From assembly GCA_016706865.1 (NCBI GenBank), contig JADJIS010000003.1:744001-808000 (forward strand): 64,000 nucleotides of DNA, read 5' to 3'. This document shows positions 46,172 through 54,902 of the stretch, piece by piece (the stretch's first letter is position 1; each line of letters begins with the position of its first letter). The position numbers were made by a program, and so were the translations under genes. The notes beneath the pieces are model-generated. The model ran no database searches. It had not been told where the DNA came from and saw nothing but the letters and a program-made list of their open reading frames with translations. Source of the stretch: Bacteroidota bacterium. Its GTDB lineage: Bacteria; Bacteroidota; Bacteroidia; Chitinophagales; BACL12.

Positions 46172-46957
46172 ATGCTAAAAAATATACTAAGTATTTTGGT
46201 TTTAACCAATGTTTTGTCAACATCTTTCTCGCAAACAATCGCTACCAATTTTACAACCAACGACTGTGAGGGGATATCTTATGACCTATTTGATGAGTTG
46301 GATAATGGGAAAGTAGTAATTATTGCATGGGTAATGCCTTGCGGAGCTTGTATCTCTAGTTCCTTAACAGCATATAATATTGCAGAGAGTTATGAAGCAA
46401 TTAATCCGGGTAGAATTTTATACTACCTTGTTGATGACTATGGAGATACTGACTGCACCGTGTTAACTAACTGGGGTGAGACCAATGGCATTGGTCCTAA
46501 TTTGAATGTATTTGCTTCAGGTGATATTTCAATGGCTGATTACGGAACAGCGGGCATGCCTAAGGTGGTAGTATTAGGAGGATCGGAGCATATTGTATAT
46601 TTTAATAAAAATGGTGCAGCAGCGGGTAATGTGGACGATCTGGAACAAGCAGTTTTAGATGCATTGGCTAGTGATGAAGGAACAGGACTTTCGGGAAATA
46701 ATGTAATAGCTTCTCTTGCAATTTCTGCGATTTTAACTACGAACGGAATTTCGGTAAATTATGAACTTCCTTATTCAGGTTCAATAAGTTATCAAATTAT
46801 TAATGCACAAGGGCAGATTGTAAATAGTATTTCTCCTAAATTTGAATCATCTGGAAGTCATGAGAATACTATCGATATGGGTATTGTTTCACAGGGAATT
46901 TATTTTCTTCGTTTTATGTTTGACAATGAAGTTAAAATAATTAAATTTAATTTGTAA
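46172..46957 (+). CDS. T9SS-exported thioredoxin-like protein (paralogue)
   Basis: A 261-residue secreted protein from the ATG at 46172 (signal peptide LKNILSILVLTNVLSTSFSQ). It parallels the protein at 29951: CEGISYDLFDELDNGKVVII, Cys57-Gly-Ala-Cys60 in WVMPCGACISSS, and GTAGMPKVVVLGG at the cis-Pro loop, then a type A sorting domain ending GIYFLRF. It closes the copper RND operon. A surface thiol-disulfide or copper-reducing role is inferred. An upstream in-frame start at 46124 has no signal peptide. Confidence 0.83.
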   Translation: MLKNILSILVLTNVLSTSFSQTIATNFTTNDCEGISYDLFDELDNGKVVIIAWVMPCGACISSSLTAYNIAESYEAINPGRILYYLVDDYGDTDCTVLTNWGETNGIGPNLNVFASGDISMADYGTAGMPKVVVLGGSEHIVYFNKNGAAAGNVDDLEQAVLDALASDEGTGLSGNNVIASLAISAILTTNGISVNYELPYSGSISYQIINAQGQIVNSISPKFESSGSHENTIDMGIVSQGIYFLRFMFDNEVKIIKFNL

Positions 46958-46983
46958 GTTTTTCGTCCAAGCGGTAAATATTT

Positions 46984-48009
46984 ATGTTGTTATGTAAAAA
47001 AATATCATGCGTGTGTTTTTTAACTATCTTCAGCTTTCTTAAAATGAACGCCCAATGCTGTGCCGCCGGAAGCGGAAGTCCGATAGCAGGCGACGGATCC
47101 CAAGGAGTTTTGCAAAAGGACCAGGCTGAATTAAATTTGAATTATCAGAATGTATATAGCACTAAATTTTTAAGTGGTGATACTGCAGATGTCAATTATT
47201 TGGACAAATATTCAAGCAATTATTTGTATTTAAGATTAGCTTATGGAGTTTCTGAAAATCTTACAATTTCGTTAGAATCCGGTTATTATATCGACAAATC
47301 TCAAGTAGGTCTTGATAAAAGAGATACAATAACTGCATCCGGCTTGGCAGATATCGTAATTTTTCCAAGATATAATATTTATAACCATACCGGTGAAAGA
47401 TCAAATACAGATGTCACAATCGGATTGGGATGGAAAATACCAATTGGTAGTCATGATGATTCATTAAGGCAAATCGAACCCTTTTCGGGCGATGTATATT
47501 ATATTCGTAAACCTCCAGCTGTGCAACTTTCGTCAGGGTCTAATGATTTTATTTTTTATGGATTTTTGTTTCATGGGTATCCTGCTAAAAAGGTTAACTT
47601 TTTTTCTAATTTGACCTATATTCATAAAGGATGGAATTCGTTAGGCGAGAAGAACGGCGATTACGCGAGTTTGGGATTATATGCAGGCAAAACTGTTTTC
47701 GATAATTTCGGATTAATTCTACAGATGAGAGGGGAGTGGATAGATGAAATGAAGGTGAATCCGGATTTATACCTTTATGGATATTATAACTACTCTACTA
47801 CTTCAACAGGCAGTAAGAAAATTTTTGTTACACCACAAATTACCTATTCCAAAAAACAATTTATCATTTATGCCCTGAGTGAATTCCCAATTTATCAATA
47901 TGTTAATGGGACCCAGATTGCTTCTCAATATCTGATAACCGCGGGTATTTCCTATCGATTTTTACCCTTTAGTAAGTTAGCTCCTCCTATAATTGACAAC
48001 ATAAAATAA
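46984..48009 (+). CDS. Outer-membrane beta-barrel protein of the copper island
   Basis: A 341-residue protein with a signal peptide (ending SFLKMNAQ) followed at once by CCAAGSGSPIAGDGSQGVL, a Cys pair and Gly-rich block. The rest is a beta-barrel with alternating strands and aromatic girdles (YLRLAYGVSENLTISLESGY, TDVTIGLGWKIPIGSHDD, YLITAGISYRF). It resembles transporter-like barrels next to metal genes in Bacteroidota; a passive copper or small-molecule channel is possible. Start 27 bases after the previous stop suggests the same operon. Confidence 0.72.
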   Translation: MLLCKKISCVCFLTIFSFLKMNAQCCAAGSGSPIAGDGSQGVLQKDQAELNLNYQNVYSTKFLSGDTADVNYLDKYSSNYLYLRLAYGVSENLTISLESGYYIDKSQVGLDKRDTITASGLADIVIFPRYNIYNHTGERSNTDVTIGLGWKIPIGSHDDSLRQIEPFSGDVYYIRKPPAVQLSSGSNDFIFYGFLFHGYPAKKVNFFSNLTYIHKGWNSLGEKNGDYASLGLYAGKTVFDNFGLILQMRGEWIDEMKVNPDLYLYGYYNYSTTSTGSKKIFVTPQITYSKKQFIIYALSEFPIYQYVNGTQIASQYLITAGISYRFLPFSKLAPPIIDNIK

Positions 48010-48041
48010 TAACATTTACCAAAAGCTAAATTTCGTTAAAA

Positions 48042-48073
48042 TTTGGTTTTCCCAATGGTTTTCTCTATATTTG
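48042..48073 (+). promoter_or_regulatory. Full promoter before the second efflux operon
   Basis: TTTG at 48042-48045 (-33) and TATATTTG at 48066-48073 (-7) are separated by 20 bases, a near-ideal Bacteroidota promoter. The -7 box ends four bases before the GTG at 48078, so the transcript may be leaderless. Confidence 0.65.
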
Positions 48074-48077
48074 CGCT

Positions 48078-48389
48078 GTGCGTAAGAAAATAGTCCTCTT
48101 TTTCTCTCTTTTTCTTCTTACATTAACTTTGGTACCTTGCACTGATTTGCATACTGAAGAAAATGTGATCACATTTTCTTTTGACCAAGCGCAGGAAGAT
48201 CATGAGGCGCATCAGGACGTCTGTCCACCTTTTTGCAGTTGTAATTGTTGCAGCTCATCTGCTATTTGTCAATTGATAGACTCTTACTCGGAAATAGAAA
48301 CAAATATTCCGGAATCATCTAATACATATCAGTCCGAATACTTCTTCAACTACTATCCCGGTATTTGGCAGCCTCCAAAAATCAGCTAA
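48078..48389 (+). CDS. DUF6660-like small Cys-rich exported protein
   Basis: A 103-residue protein starting with GTG. The signal peptide (KIVLFFSLFLLTLTLVPC) is followed by an acidic stretch with His (QAQEDHEAHQDV), then CPPFCSCNCCSSSAIC with six cysteines, and a tail ending WQPPKIS. This matches my memory of the DUF6660-type proteins that commonly open heavy-metal efflux operons in Bacteroidota. It probably binds metal in the periplasm. A promoter overlaps its 5' end, and the CzcA-TolC fusion gene follows after 150 bases. Confidence 0.75.
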   Translation: MRKKIVLFFSLFLLTLTLVPCTDLHTEENVITFSFDQAQEDHEAHQDVCPPFCSCNCCSSSAICQLIDSYSEIETNIPESSNTYQSEYFFNYYPGIWQPPKIS

Positions 48390-48539
48390 TTTTTTTTTGA
48401 TTTTGTGCTAAAAATTTTGTGAATGGATGCAATTGTTTTTAGTTGTATTCAGTGCATACTCTAAATTCTACACAAATCATTTACTCCACTTCATGTAGGG
48501 TTTAATTCTCAATTCTCATTTATAATTATTAATTATATT

Positions 48540-51500
48540 ATGATCAATAAAATCATTCAATTTTCTATTAAAAATAAGCTCGCGATCGGGTTTATGACGC
48601 TCGCGCTCATAATTTGGGGTACCATTTCGCTTATTAATCTACCGATCGATGCCGTACCTGATATTACAAATAATCAAGTGCAGGTAATAACTACAACACC
48701 AACACTCGCCACACAAGAAGTGGAACAGTTTGTAACTGCACCAATTGAACGAAGTATGGGTAATCTCCCTGATATTGAAGAAATAAGGAGTGTTAGTCGC
48801 TTTGGTTTAAGTGTTGTAACAATCGTTTTTGACGATAAAGTTGATATTTATTTTGCCCGGCAACTGGTATCGCAAAAATTAAAAGAAGCAGAAGAGCAAA
48901 TACCAGCCGGAATCGGGACTCCTGAAATGTCGCCTGTAAGCACGGGGCTGGGGGAGGTTTATCAATATGTATTGCATCCTGCTGAAGGTTTTGAAGATAA
49001 ATTTACTGCAATGGATCTCCGCAGTATGCAGGATTGGATAGTAGCGCGACAGTTGATTGGCACACCTGGAATTGCTGAAGTAAACTCCTTTGGAGGCTTT
49101 TTAAAACAATATGAAGTGGCTGTAGATCCGATGCGATTAAAAGCAATGAATATTACGATTCCTGAAATATTTGAAGCCCTGGAAAAAAATAATGAAAATA
49201 CAGGTGGTGCTTATATCGAAAAACAACAAAGCAGTTATTATATCAGAGGCGTTGGGCTGGTAACGAGTCTTGATGATATTGGGAATATAGTTGTTAAAAC
49301 AAATAGCCTTGGAATGCCAGTGTTAATCAGAGATGTGGCAAAAGTGCAATTTGGTTTTGCTCCCCGCTATGGTGCTCAAACTAGAAATGGTGAGGGTGAA
49401 GTAGTAGGTGGAATTGTTATGATGTTGAAGGGCGAAAATAGTGGTGATGTCGTTGCTCGTGTTAAAGATAGAATGGAAATTATTCAGAAAGCATTACCTG
49501 AAGGAGTTGTAATTGATGCTTATTTAGACAGAACATCTCTGGTAAATCGTGCCATAGCAACCGTAGAAAAAAACCTTCTGGAAGGAGCATTAATTGTTTT
49601 ATTTATTCTTGTTTTATTTCTTGGGAATGTGAGAGCCGGACTTATAGTTGCCTCCGTTATTCCGCTGGCAATGTTATTCGCCGTTGCCCTGATGCAATTA
49701 TTCGGAGTGAGTGGAAATTTAATGAGTCTTGGAGCAATTGACTTCGGGTTAATTGTAGATGGCGCCGTAATTATTGTTGAAAGTATTTTACACCGCATAA
49801 CACAAAGTAAACATCATCATGTTGGAATTAAAAAACTCAGCCGTGATCAGATGGATAATGAAGTTTATCAAAGTGCAAGTAAAATGATGAACTCGGCTAC
49901 TTTTGGACAGTTCATAATCCTTATCGTTTATTTGCCGATTCTTGCTTTAAGAGGCATTGAAGGAAAAATGTTCGGACCAATGGCTCAAACGGTTGGTTTT
50001 GCAATAGTTGGTGCACTCATCCTATCGCTTACCTATGTGCCGATGATGAGTGCATTATTTTTATCAAGAAAAACTGAACATAAAGAAAATATTTCTGATA
50101 AAATGATGAAAGCAATTCAGCGTGCTTACAAACCGGTAATTGAATTTGCCATTAAATTTAAAATAGGAGTTGTTGCAGTTTCTTTGGCTTTATTTATTGG
50201 CGCAGTTATGCTATATAATACATTAGGTGGCGAATTTATTCCTACTTTGGAAGAAGGTGATTTTGCATTTCATTCTATATTACCTCAGGGGAGTTCACTG
50301 TCAGAAAGTGTAAAAAATAACGAAAGGGTTGAAAAGGTGCTTTTACAGTTTCCGGAAGTGAAACAGGTAATTGCTAAGTCAGGTAGTGCCGAAGTACCTA
50401 CAGATCCTATGCCCCCGGAAGCAACGGATATGATGATCATCTTAAAAGATAAAAGCGAATGGACAACTACAGATGATTATTGGGAATTAGCGGATACAAT
50501 GATGAAAGAATTACAAAAAATACCGGGTGTATTTTTTGAAAGTAACCAGCCCATTCAAATGCGATTTAACGAATTAATGACCGGGGTTAGGCAGGATATT
50601 GCCGTTAAATTATTCGGGGAAAATTTGGATACGCTTTTGCAGTATGCTAATTTAATTGCAGCGGAAATTGCGACTGTTGAAGGTGCTGGTTCGCCGCAGG
50701 TGGAAAAAGTTTCCGGACTTCCTCAAATTAGTATTACTTATGACAGAAATCGGTTAGCGCAATATGGGGTAAATGTTTCAGATGTAAATAAGATCATTAA
50801 AACAGCTTTTGCCGGTGAACCTGCAGGAATTGTTTTTGAAAACGAGCGGCGATATGATATGGTTGTTCGTTTGGATTCTGCATATAGAAAAGATATTACC
50901 GATGTGGAAACATTATTTGTTCCATTGCCAAATGGAGGACAAATTCCGTTGCAACAAGTAGCAGAAGTGATCTATAAACTTGGGCCTGCTCAAATTAGCA
51001 GGGAAGATGGAAAACGCAGAATTGTAGTGGGATTAAATGTAAAAGATCGAGATGTTCAAAGTGTAGTGGAGGATATGCAGAAAAAGATTGAAGCGGATGT
51101 TAAATTACCTATTGGATATTATGTAACCTACGGAGGCCAATTTGAAAATTTAAAAGAAGCAACGCAACGCTTAACAATTGCAGTCCCTGTAGCCTTATTA
51201 ATGATTCTAATTCTATTATATCTTACATTCAGTTCGATGAAACAAGCGCTTTTAATTTTTACTGCGATACCACTATCGGCAATTGGTGGTGTTATTGCGC
51301 TGTGGATGAGAGATATGCCTTTCAGTATTTCGGCAGGTATTGGGTTTATTGCTTTATTTGGAGTTGCTGTTTTAAATGGAATAGTGCTTATTAGTACTTT
51401 TAATCAACTGGCTAAGGAAGGTGTTCACGACATTTATGAAAGGGTAAGACAAGGAACAATGATTCGCTTGCGTCCGGTTTTAATGACGGCAAGTGTTGCG

Positions 51501-52871
51501 TCATTGGGATTTCTTCCAATGGCTCTATCGAATAGTGCGGGTGCAGAAGTTCAACGGCCACTAGCCACAGTTGTTATCGGTGGATTAATTTCGGCTACTG
51601 CACTTACTTTAATTGTTTTACCTGCGCTTTACATTTTGTTTAATCGCAAACGAAAACGCAAAATACCAGTAGCTGCAATTGTAACCTTTTTTGCGATAAA
51701 TGGTTTATTTATTTCAGAAAAAATTTCCGCACAAAACGTTGTTCAATTGCCTCTTGATTCAGTTGTAAATATAGCATTGAGAAATAACCCACAAATTAAA
51801 GCCGCTGAATTAGAGATAATAAGAAATCAACAATTAAAAAAAACCAGTTTTAATTTGCCAAAAACAGAACTGTTTTTTGAAAATGAAGATATACTTGGGA
51901 ATACCGACGATGGGATATTAAAAATAGGAATTCAACAAGGAATTGAATTTCCAACCACCTATATAACAAAAAACAAAATAAACAATCAAAATATTGTAAT
52001 AAGTGAAACGGTATTGGCGCTTACACAAAAGGATCTTGCGAAAGAAGTGAACAGCGCCTATTTTGACTTGATATTTGCAGTAAATAAAAAGGAAATTTTA
52101 CAAAAAAAAGATAGTTTATATACAAATTATGAGGAAGCAGCTAGGGCCAGATACGATGCAGGAGAAACGAATTATTTAGAAAAAATTTCTGCGGAAGCAA
52201 AACGCAAAGAAGTAAATCTGGAATATTCGAATACCGAAACAGAGATCATTATTGCGCAATCAAAATTGCAGCAATTTATGCGGGTTGATTTTATCGTATT
52301 GCCAGATGTTTCTAAAGTAACAAGATTATCCTTTGATAATGCTGCGCTAAATATGAGCCATCCATTCCTATCTTATTACCAACAACAAATTGAATTGGCA
52401 TCCTACCAAAAAAGCTTGGCTAAAAATAATCTGTTGCCTGATTTTAGTTTCAGGTATTTTAATCAAAATCTATTTGGTATTGATCCCGGATATAAAGGAT
52501 ATAGCATTGGCATAGGTGTCCCGATCGCTTTTTGGAGTTATACAGCTCAAATAAAAGCTGCTGAAACACAAAAACAAATAGCTCTGGTAAATTATGAAAA
52601 TGAAAGTATACAATTTATATCTGCTTTAGCACAATTAAACCTACAGTATGAAATAGCAAATACAACTGTTCAATATTTGGAGTCAACAGGTTTAACACAA
52701 GCAGAAGAAATATTAAGAACTGCAAAAACAGCTTATTCGGCAGGTGAAATTGGTTATTTTGAATTAATATTCGCAAACGAAGAATATTTTAACCGACAAT
52801 TCAATTATTTGCAAGCCTTAGAAGATCTCAATCAAACAATTATTAATATCAATTATTTTATAAATAAATAA
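48540..52871 (+). CDS. czcA: CzcA-type RND pump fused to a TolC-like channel
   Basis: A 1,443-residue fusion. Residues 1-1035 are a complete HME-RND pump (LPIDAVPDITNNQVQVITTT, 12 TM helices). Its TM4 motif DFGLIVDGAVIIVES has Asp401, Asp407 and Glu414, the trio of CzcA/CnrA-type Zn/Co/Ni/Cd pumps and different from the Cu pump upstream. After a basic loop (NRKRKRKIP) comes a hydrophobic segment that looks like a former signal peptide (VAAIVTFFAINGLFISEKISA), then a TolC-like channel (~1063-1443). No stop or restart separates them. If uncleaved, the inner-membrane pump and outer-membrane channel would be tethered, so cleavage after ISAQ is likely. Confidence 0.92.
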   Translation: MINKIIQFSIKNKLAIGFMTLALIIWGTISLINLPIDAVPDITNNQVQVITTTPTLATQEVEQFVTAPIERSMGNLPDIEEIRSVSRFGLSVVTIVFDDKVDIYFARQLVSQKLKEAEEQIPAGIGTPEMSPVSTGLGEVYQYVLHPAEGFEDKFTAMDLRSMQDWIVARQLIGTPGIAEVNSFGGFLKQYEVAVDPMRLKAMNITIPEIFEALEKNNENTGGAYIEKQQSSYYIRGVGLVTSLDDIGNIVVKTNSLGMPVLIRDVAKVQFGFAPRYGAQTRNGEGEVVGGIVMMLKGENSGDVVARVKDRMEIIQKALPEGVVIDAYLDRTSLVNRAIATVEKNLLEGALIVLFILVLFLGNVRAGLIVASVIPLAMLFAVALMQLFGVSGNLMSLGAIDFGLIVDGAVIIVESILHRITQSKHHHVGIKKLSRDQMDNEVYQSASKMMNSATFGQFIILIVYLPILALRGIEGKMFGPMAQTVGFAIVGALILSLTYVPMMSALFLSRKTEHKENISDKMMKAIQRAYKPVIEFAIKFKIGVVAVSLALFIGAVMLYNTLGGEFIPTLEEGDFAFHSILPQGSSLSESVKNNERVEKVLLQFPEVKQVIAKSGSAEVPTDPMPPEATDMMIILKDKSEWTTTDDYWELADTMMKELQKIPGVFFESNQPIQMRFNELMTGVRQDIAVKLFGENLDTLLQYANLIAAEIATVEGAGSPQVEKVSGLPQISITYDRNRLAQYGVNVSDVNKIIKTAFAGEPAGIVFENERRYDMVVRLDSAYRKDITDVETLFVPLPNGGQIPLQQVAEVIYKLGPAQISREDGKRRIVVGLNVKDRDVQSVVEDMQKKIEADVKLPIGYYVTYGGQFENLKEATQRLTIAVPVALLMILILLYLTFSSMKQALLIFTAIPLSAIGGVIALWMRDMPFSISAGIGFIALFGVAVLNGIVLISTFNQLAKEGVHDIYERVRQGTMIRLRPVLMTASVASLGFLPMALSNSAGAEVQRPLATVVIGGLISATALTLIVLPALYILFNRKRKRKIPVAAIVTFFAINGLFISEKISAQNVVQLPLDSVVNIALRNNPQIKAAELEIIRNQQLKKTSFNLPKTELFFENEDILGNTDDGILKIGIQQGIEFPTTYITKNKINNQNIVISETVLALTQKDLAKEVNSAYFDLIFAVNKKEILQKKDSLYTNYEEAARARYDAGETNYLEKISAEAKRKEVNLEYSNTETEIIIAQSKLQQFMRVDFIVLPDVSKVTRLSFDNAALNMSHPFLSYYQQQIELASYQKSLAKNNLLPDFSFRYFNQNLFGIDPGYKGYSIGIGVPIAFWSYTAQIKAAETQKQIALVNYENESIQFISALAQLNLQYEIANTTVQYLESTGLTQAEEILRTAKTAYSAGEIGYFELIFANEEYFNRQFNYLQALEDLNQTIININYFINK

Positions 52872-52881
52872 ATTTAGTTTT

Positions 52882-54243
52882 ATGAAAAAATATATTTTTT
52901 ATTTCACAATATCATTTTCAATTATACTATTTTTTGCTGCCTGTGGCAAAGTGAGTAAAACGGCAGAAGAACACGGAGATCATGAGGAGGAAGGCCATGA
53001 CGAGCATGGTGAGGAGCATGCAGGTAAATTGGCTATACTTACGCAGGACCAATTTAAATCAATTGATATTCAACTTGGGGATTTGGTTCAAAGAAATTTG
53101 ACCGGAACCTTGACGGCAACCGGCTATTTAAAGGTGCCTCCTCAAAACAAGGCAGATGTTACTGCTTTAGTGGGAGGAATTGTTCAGCAGATTTTTGTGA
53201 AGGAAGGTGAATATGTGAATAAAGGCAAAACATTGGTAACCATTGTAAATAAAGATTTTATTGGAATGCAGGAAAATTACCTAACTACAAAATCAGATTT
53301 GCTTTTTGCAGAACAAGAGTTAACACGGCAAAAAGATTTAAGTGTAAGTAACGTTTCTGCGCAAAAAAACTTGCAGCAAGCTCAGGCAAATTATAGTTCA
53401 TTAAAAGCTAAATTAAGTTCATTAAAACAACAATTAGCATTATTGGGTATTAATGCCGAAAATTTGGATGCCGATAAATTAACATCAGTAATTTCTGTTA
53501 CAAGTCCGGTAAGCGGATATGTTAGCCATATAGACGTAAATATTGGTAGTTCCGTTGAAATGTCACGAACAATTTTGGATGTTGTGGATAATTCACAATT
53601 GCACCTCGACCTGTTTGTATTTGAACAGGATCTTATGAAAATTAAAATCAACCAAAAGGTAAATTTTACGCTTACAAATTTACCTGGCAAGAGTTTTAGC
53701 GCAACAATTTTTGCTGTTGGGAGTGCATTTGAAAACGAAACAAAGTCTATTCCCATTCATGCAATAATTACCGGCGAAAAATCCGGATTAATAGAAGGTA
53801 TGAATGTTTCTGCTAATATTGAAATAGAAAATATTTCTACAACTGCAATTCCAACAAATGCAATTGTAAGTGAAGCAGGAAGAGATTATGTATTTATTTG
53901 GGCAATTGACCATCAGTTAGAAGTAAATGCCGGTGATGAACATGCACACGAAGGAGATGCACATGGACATGATGAAGCTGCTCACGCAGACGAGGAACAT
54001 GCACATGCAGAAGGAGAGGAGGTTGCGCACCACGAAGAGCCTAAGGTGATCACAACAATAGAAATGAAACCGGGTGATAAATATGTGTTTGAAAAAATGC
54101 CGGTTAAACGTGGAATCACAGAGGGTGGTTATACGGAAATAACGCCACTTGGCGACTATATGGAAGGAGAAAAAATTGTAATAAACGGGGCTTTTTATTT
54201 ATTGGGCTCATTGAGTAATGAGGGTGAAGCGCATGCACATTAA
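52882..54243 (+). CDS. czcB: CzcB-type periplasmic adaptor with His-rich insertions
   Basis: A 453-residue lipoprotein adaptor (Cys21 in IILFFAAC). Behind the anchor is a His/Glu-rich segment (EEHGDHEEEGHDEHGEEHAG). The barrel-sandwich (ADVTALVGGIVQQIFVKEGE), helical hairpin and SPVSGYVSHIDVNIGSSVEM follow. A second His-rich loop (~350-385, HAHEGDAHGHDEAAHADEEH) is inserted in the membrane-proximal domain, and the protein ends EGEAHAH. Such loops fit Zn2+ or Co2+ binding. It starts 10 bases after the CzcA-TolC fusion and completes that tripartite pump. Confidence 0.9.
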   Translation: MKKYIFYFTISFSIILFFAACGKVSKTAEEHGDHEEEGHDEHGEEHAGKLAILTQDQFKSIDIQLGDLVQRNLTGTLTATGYLKVPPQNKADVTALVGGIVQQIFVKEGEYVNKGKTLVTIVNKDFIGMQENYLTTKSDLLFAEQELTRQKDLSVSNVSAQKNLQQAQANYSSLKAKLSSLKQQLALLGINAENLDADKLTSVISVTSPVSGYVSHIDVNIGSSVEMSRTILDVVDNSQLHLDLFVFEQDLMKIKINQKVNFTLTNLPGKSFSATIFAVGSAFENETKSIPIHAIITGEKSGLIEGMNVSANIEIENISTTAIPTNAIVSEAGRDYVFIWAIDHQLEVNAGDEHAHEGDAHGHDEAAHADEEHAHAEGEEVAHHEEPKVITTIEMKPGDKYVFEKMPVKRGITEGGYTEITPLGDYMEGEKIVINGAFYLLGSLSNEGEAHAH

Positions 54244-54255
54244 AATGAATGAATC

Positions 54256-54798
54256 ATGAAATTTCAATTCAGTTTAACAATTATTAGTTTCTTACTGTTT
54301 ACGGAAGTTACTTTATCACAAAATTATTACAGACTAACAAATGGGCCTGTATTAATTTCTGGGATATATAATGACAGTTTAATTATTGCTGAAAGTAATA
54401 GTTTATATTTTATTTTTGATTATCAAACCAATGAAGTAAACTTTAATTTACCTGTTAAATCATTGAAAAGTAATAACTACCAGATAGACTCACTTATAAA
54501 AAAGGAATTTGAAAATGAAATAACATTTAAGGGGAAAATTATTGGTGAATATGATGCTACTAAAGAACATCCTCCTTTATTTGTAGTAGTAGAAGGAGAT
54601 TTGGAGTATGACAATTATGTTATCCCTCTTTCCTTTAATGCGACTATTACGCATTTAAAATCAGGTAGTGCAAGTTGTAATTTTTCTGCTACAATAAATA
54701 TGGATATTACTAAATATTTTGATGAGATGGAGAAAAAAGGTATTGAAAAATCTATAAATATTATTTTTAACGAATTGATTTTGTACAAAATAAATTAG
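54256..54798 (+). CDS. Secreted protein, distant YceI-like
   Basis: A 180-residue protein with signal peptide FQFSLTIISFLLFTEVTLSQ. The middle reads VNFNLPVKSLKSNNYQIDSL, then ITFKGKIIGEYDA and VEGDLEYDNYVIPLSFNATI, which follows the order of motifs in the YceI lipocalin-like family (a SF-containing strand, TFKG, and a GDLTIHG-like strand), though similarity is weak. YceI proteins bind isoprenoid-like lipids in the periplasm. It is 12 bases after the adaptor gene and so in the Zn/Co/Cd efflux operon. The role there is unknown. Confidence 0.6.
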   Translation: MKFQFSLTIISFLLFTEVTLSQNYYRLTNGPVLISGIYNDSLIIAESNSLYFIFDYQTNEVNFNLPVKSLKSNNYQIDSLIKKEFENEITFKGKIIGEYDATKEHPPLFVVVEGDLEYDNYVIPLSFNATITHLKSGSASCNFSATINMDITKYFDEMEKKGIEKSINIIFNELILYKIN

Positions 54799-54801
54799 TA
54801 T

Positions 54802-54891
54802 ATGGGTGAAACTCTGTTCTCTCATCCTGATTGCCAAAACCGGGATGTTGAGGGCAGGGTTAACACCCGCCATTTATGTAGCCAATTTTAA
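54802..54891 (+). other. Possible 29-codon ORF in the gap before the P-type ATPase gene
   Basis: ATG at 54802 opens a short frame with Cys and His (SHPDCQNRDVEGR, TRHLCSQF) and stops just before the ATPase start. The stretch is clearly more GC-rich than its surroundings and contains a GGCAGGGT/ACACCCGCC partial hairpin near 54853-54871. It could be a leader peptide, a structured leader or a sequence remnant. Weak evidence. Confidence 0.25.
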
Positions 54892-54902
54892 AAAAAAATG
54901 TG

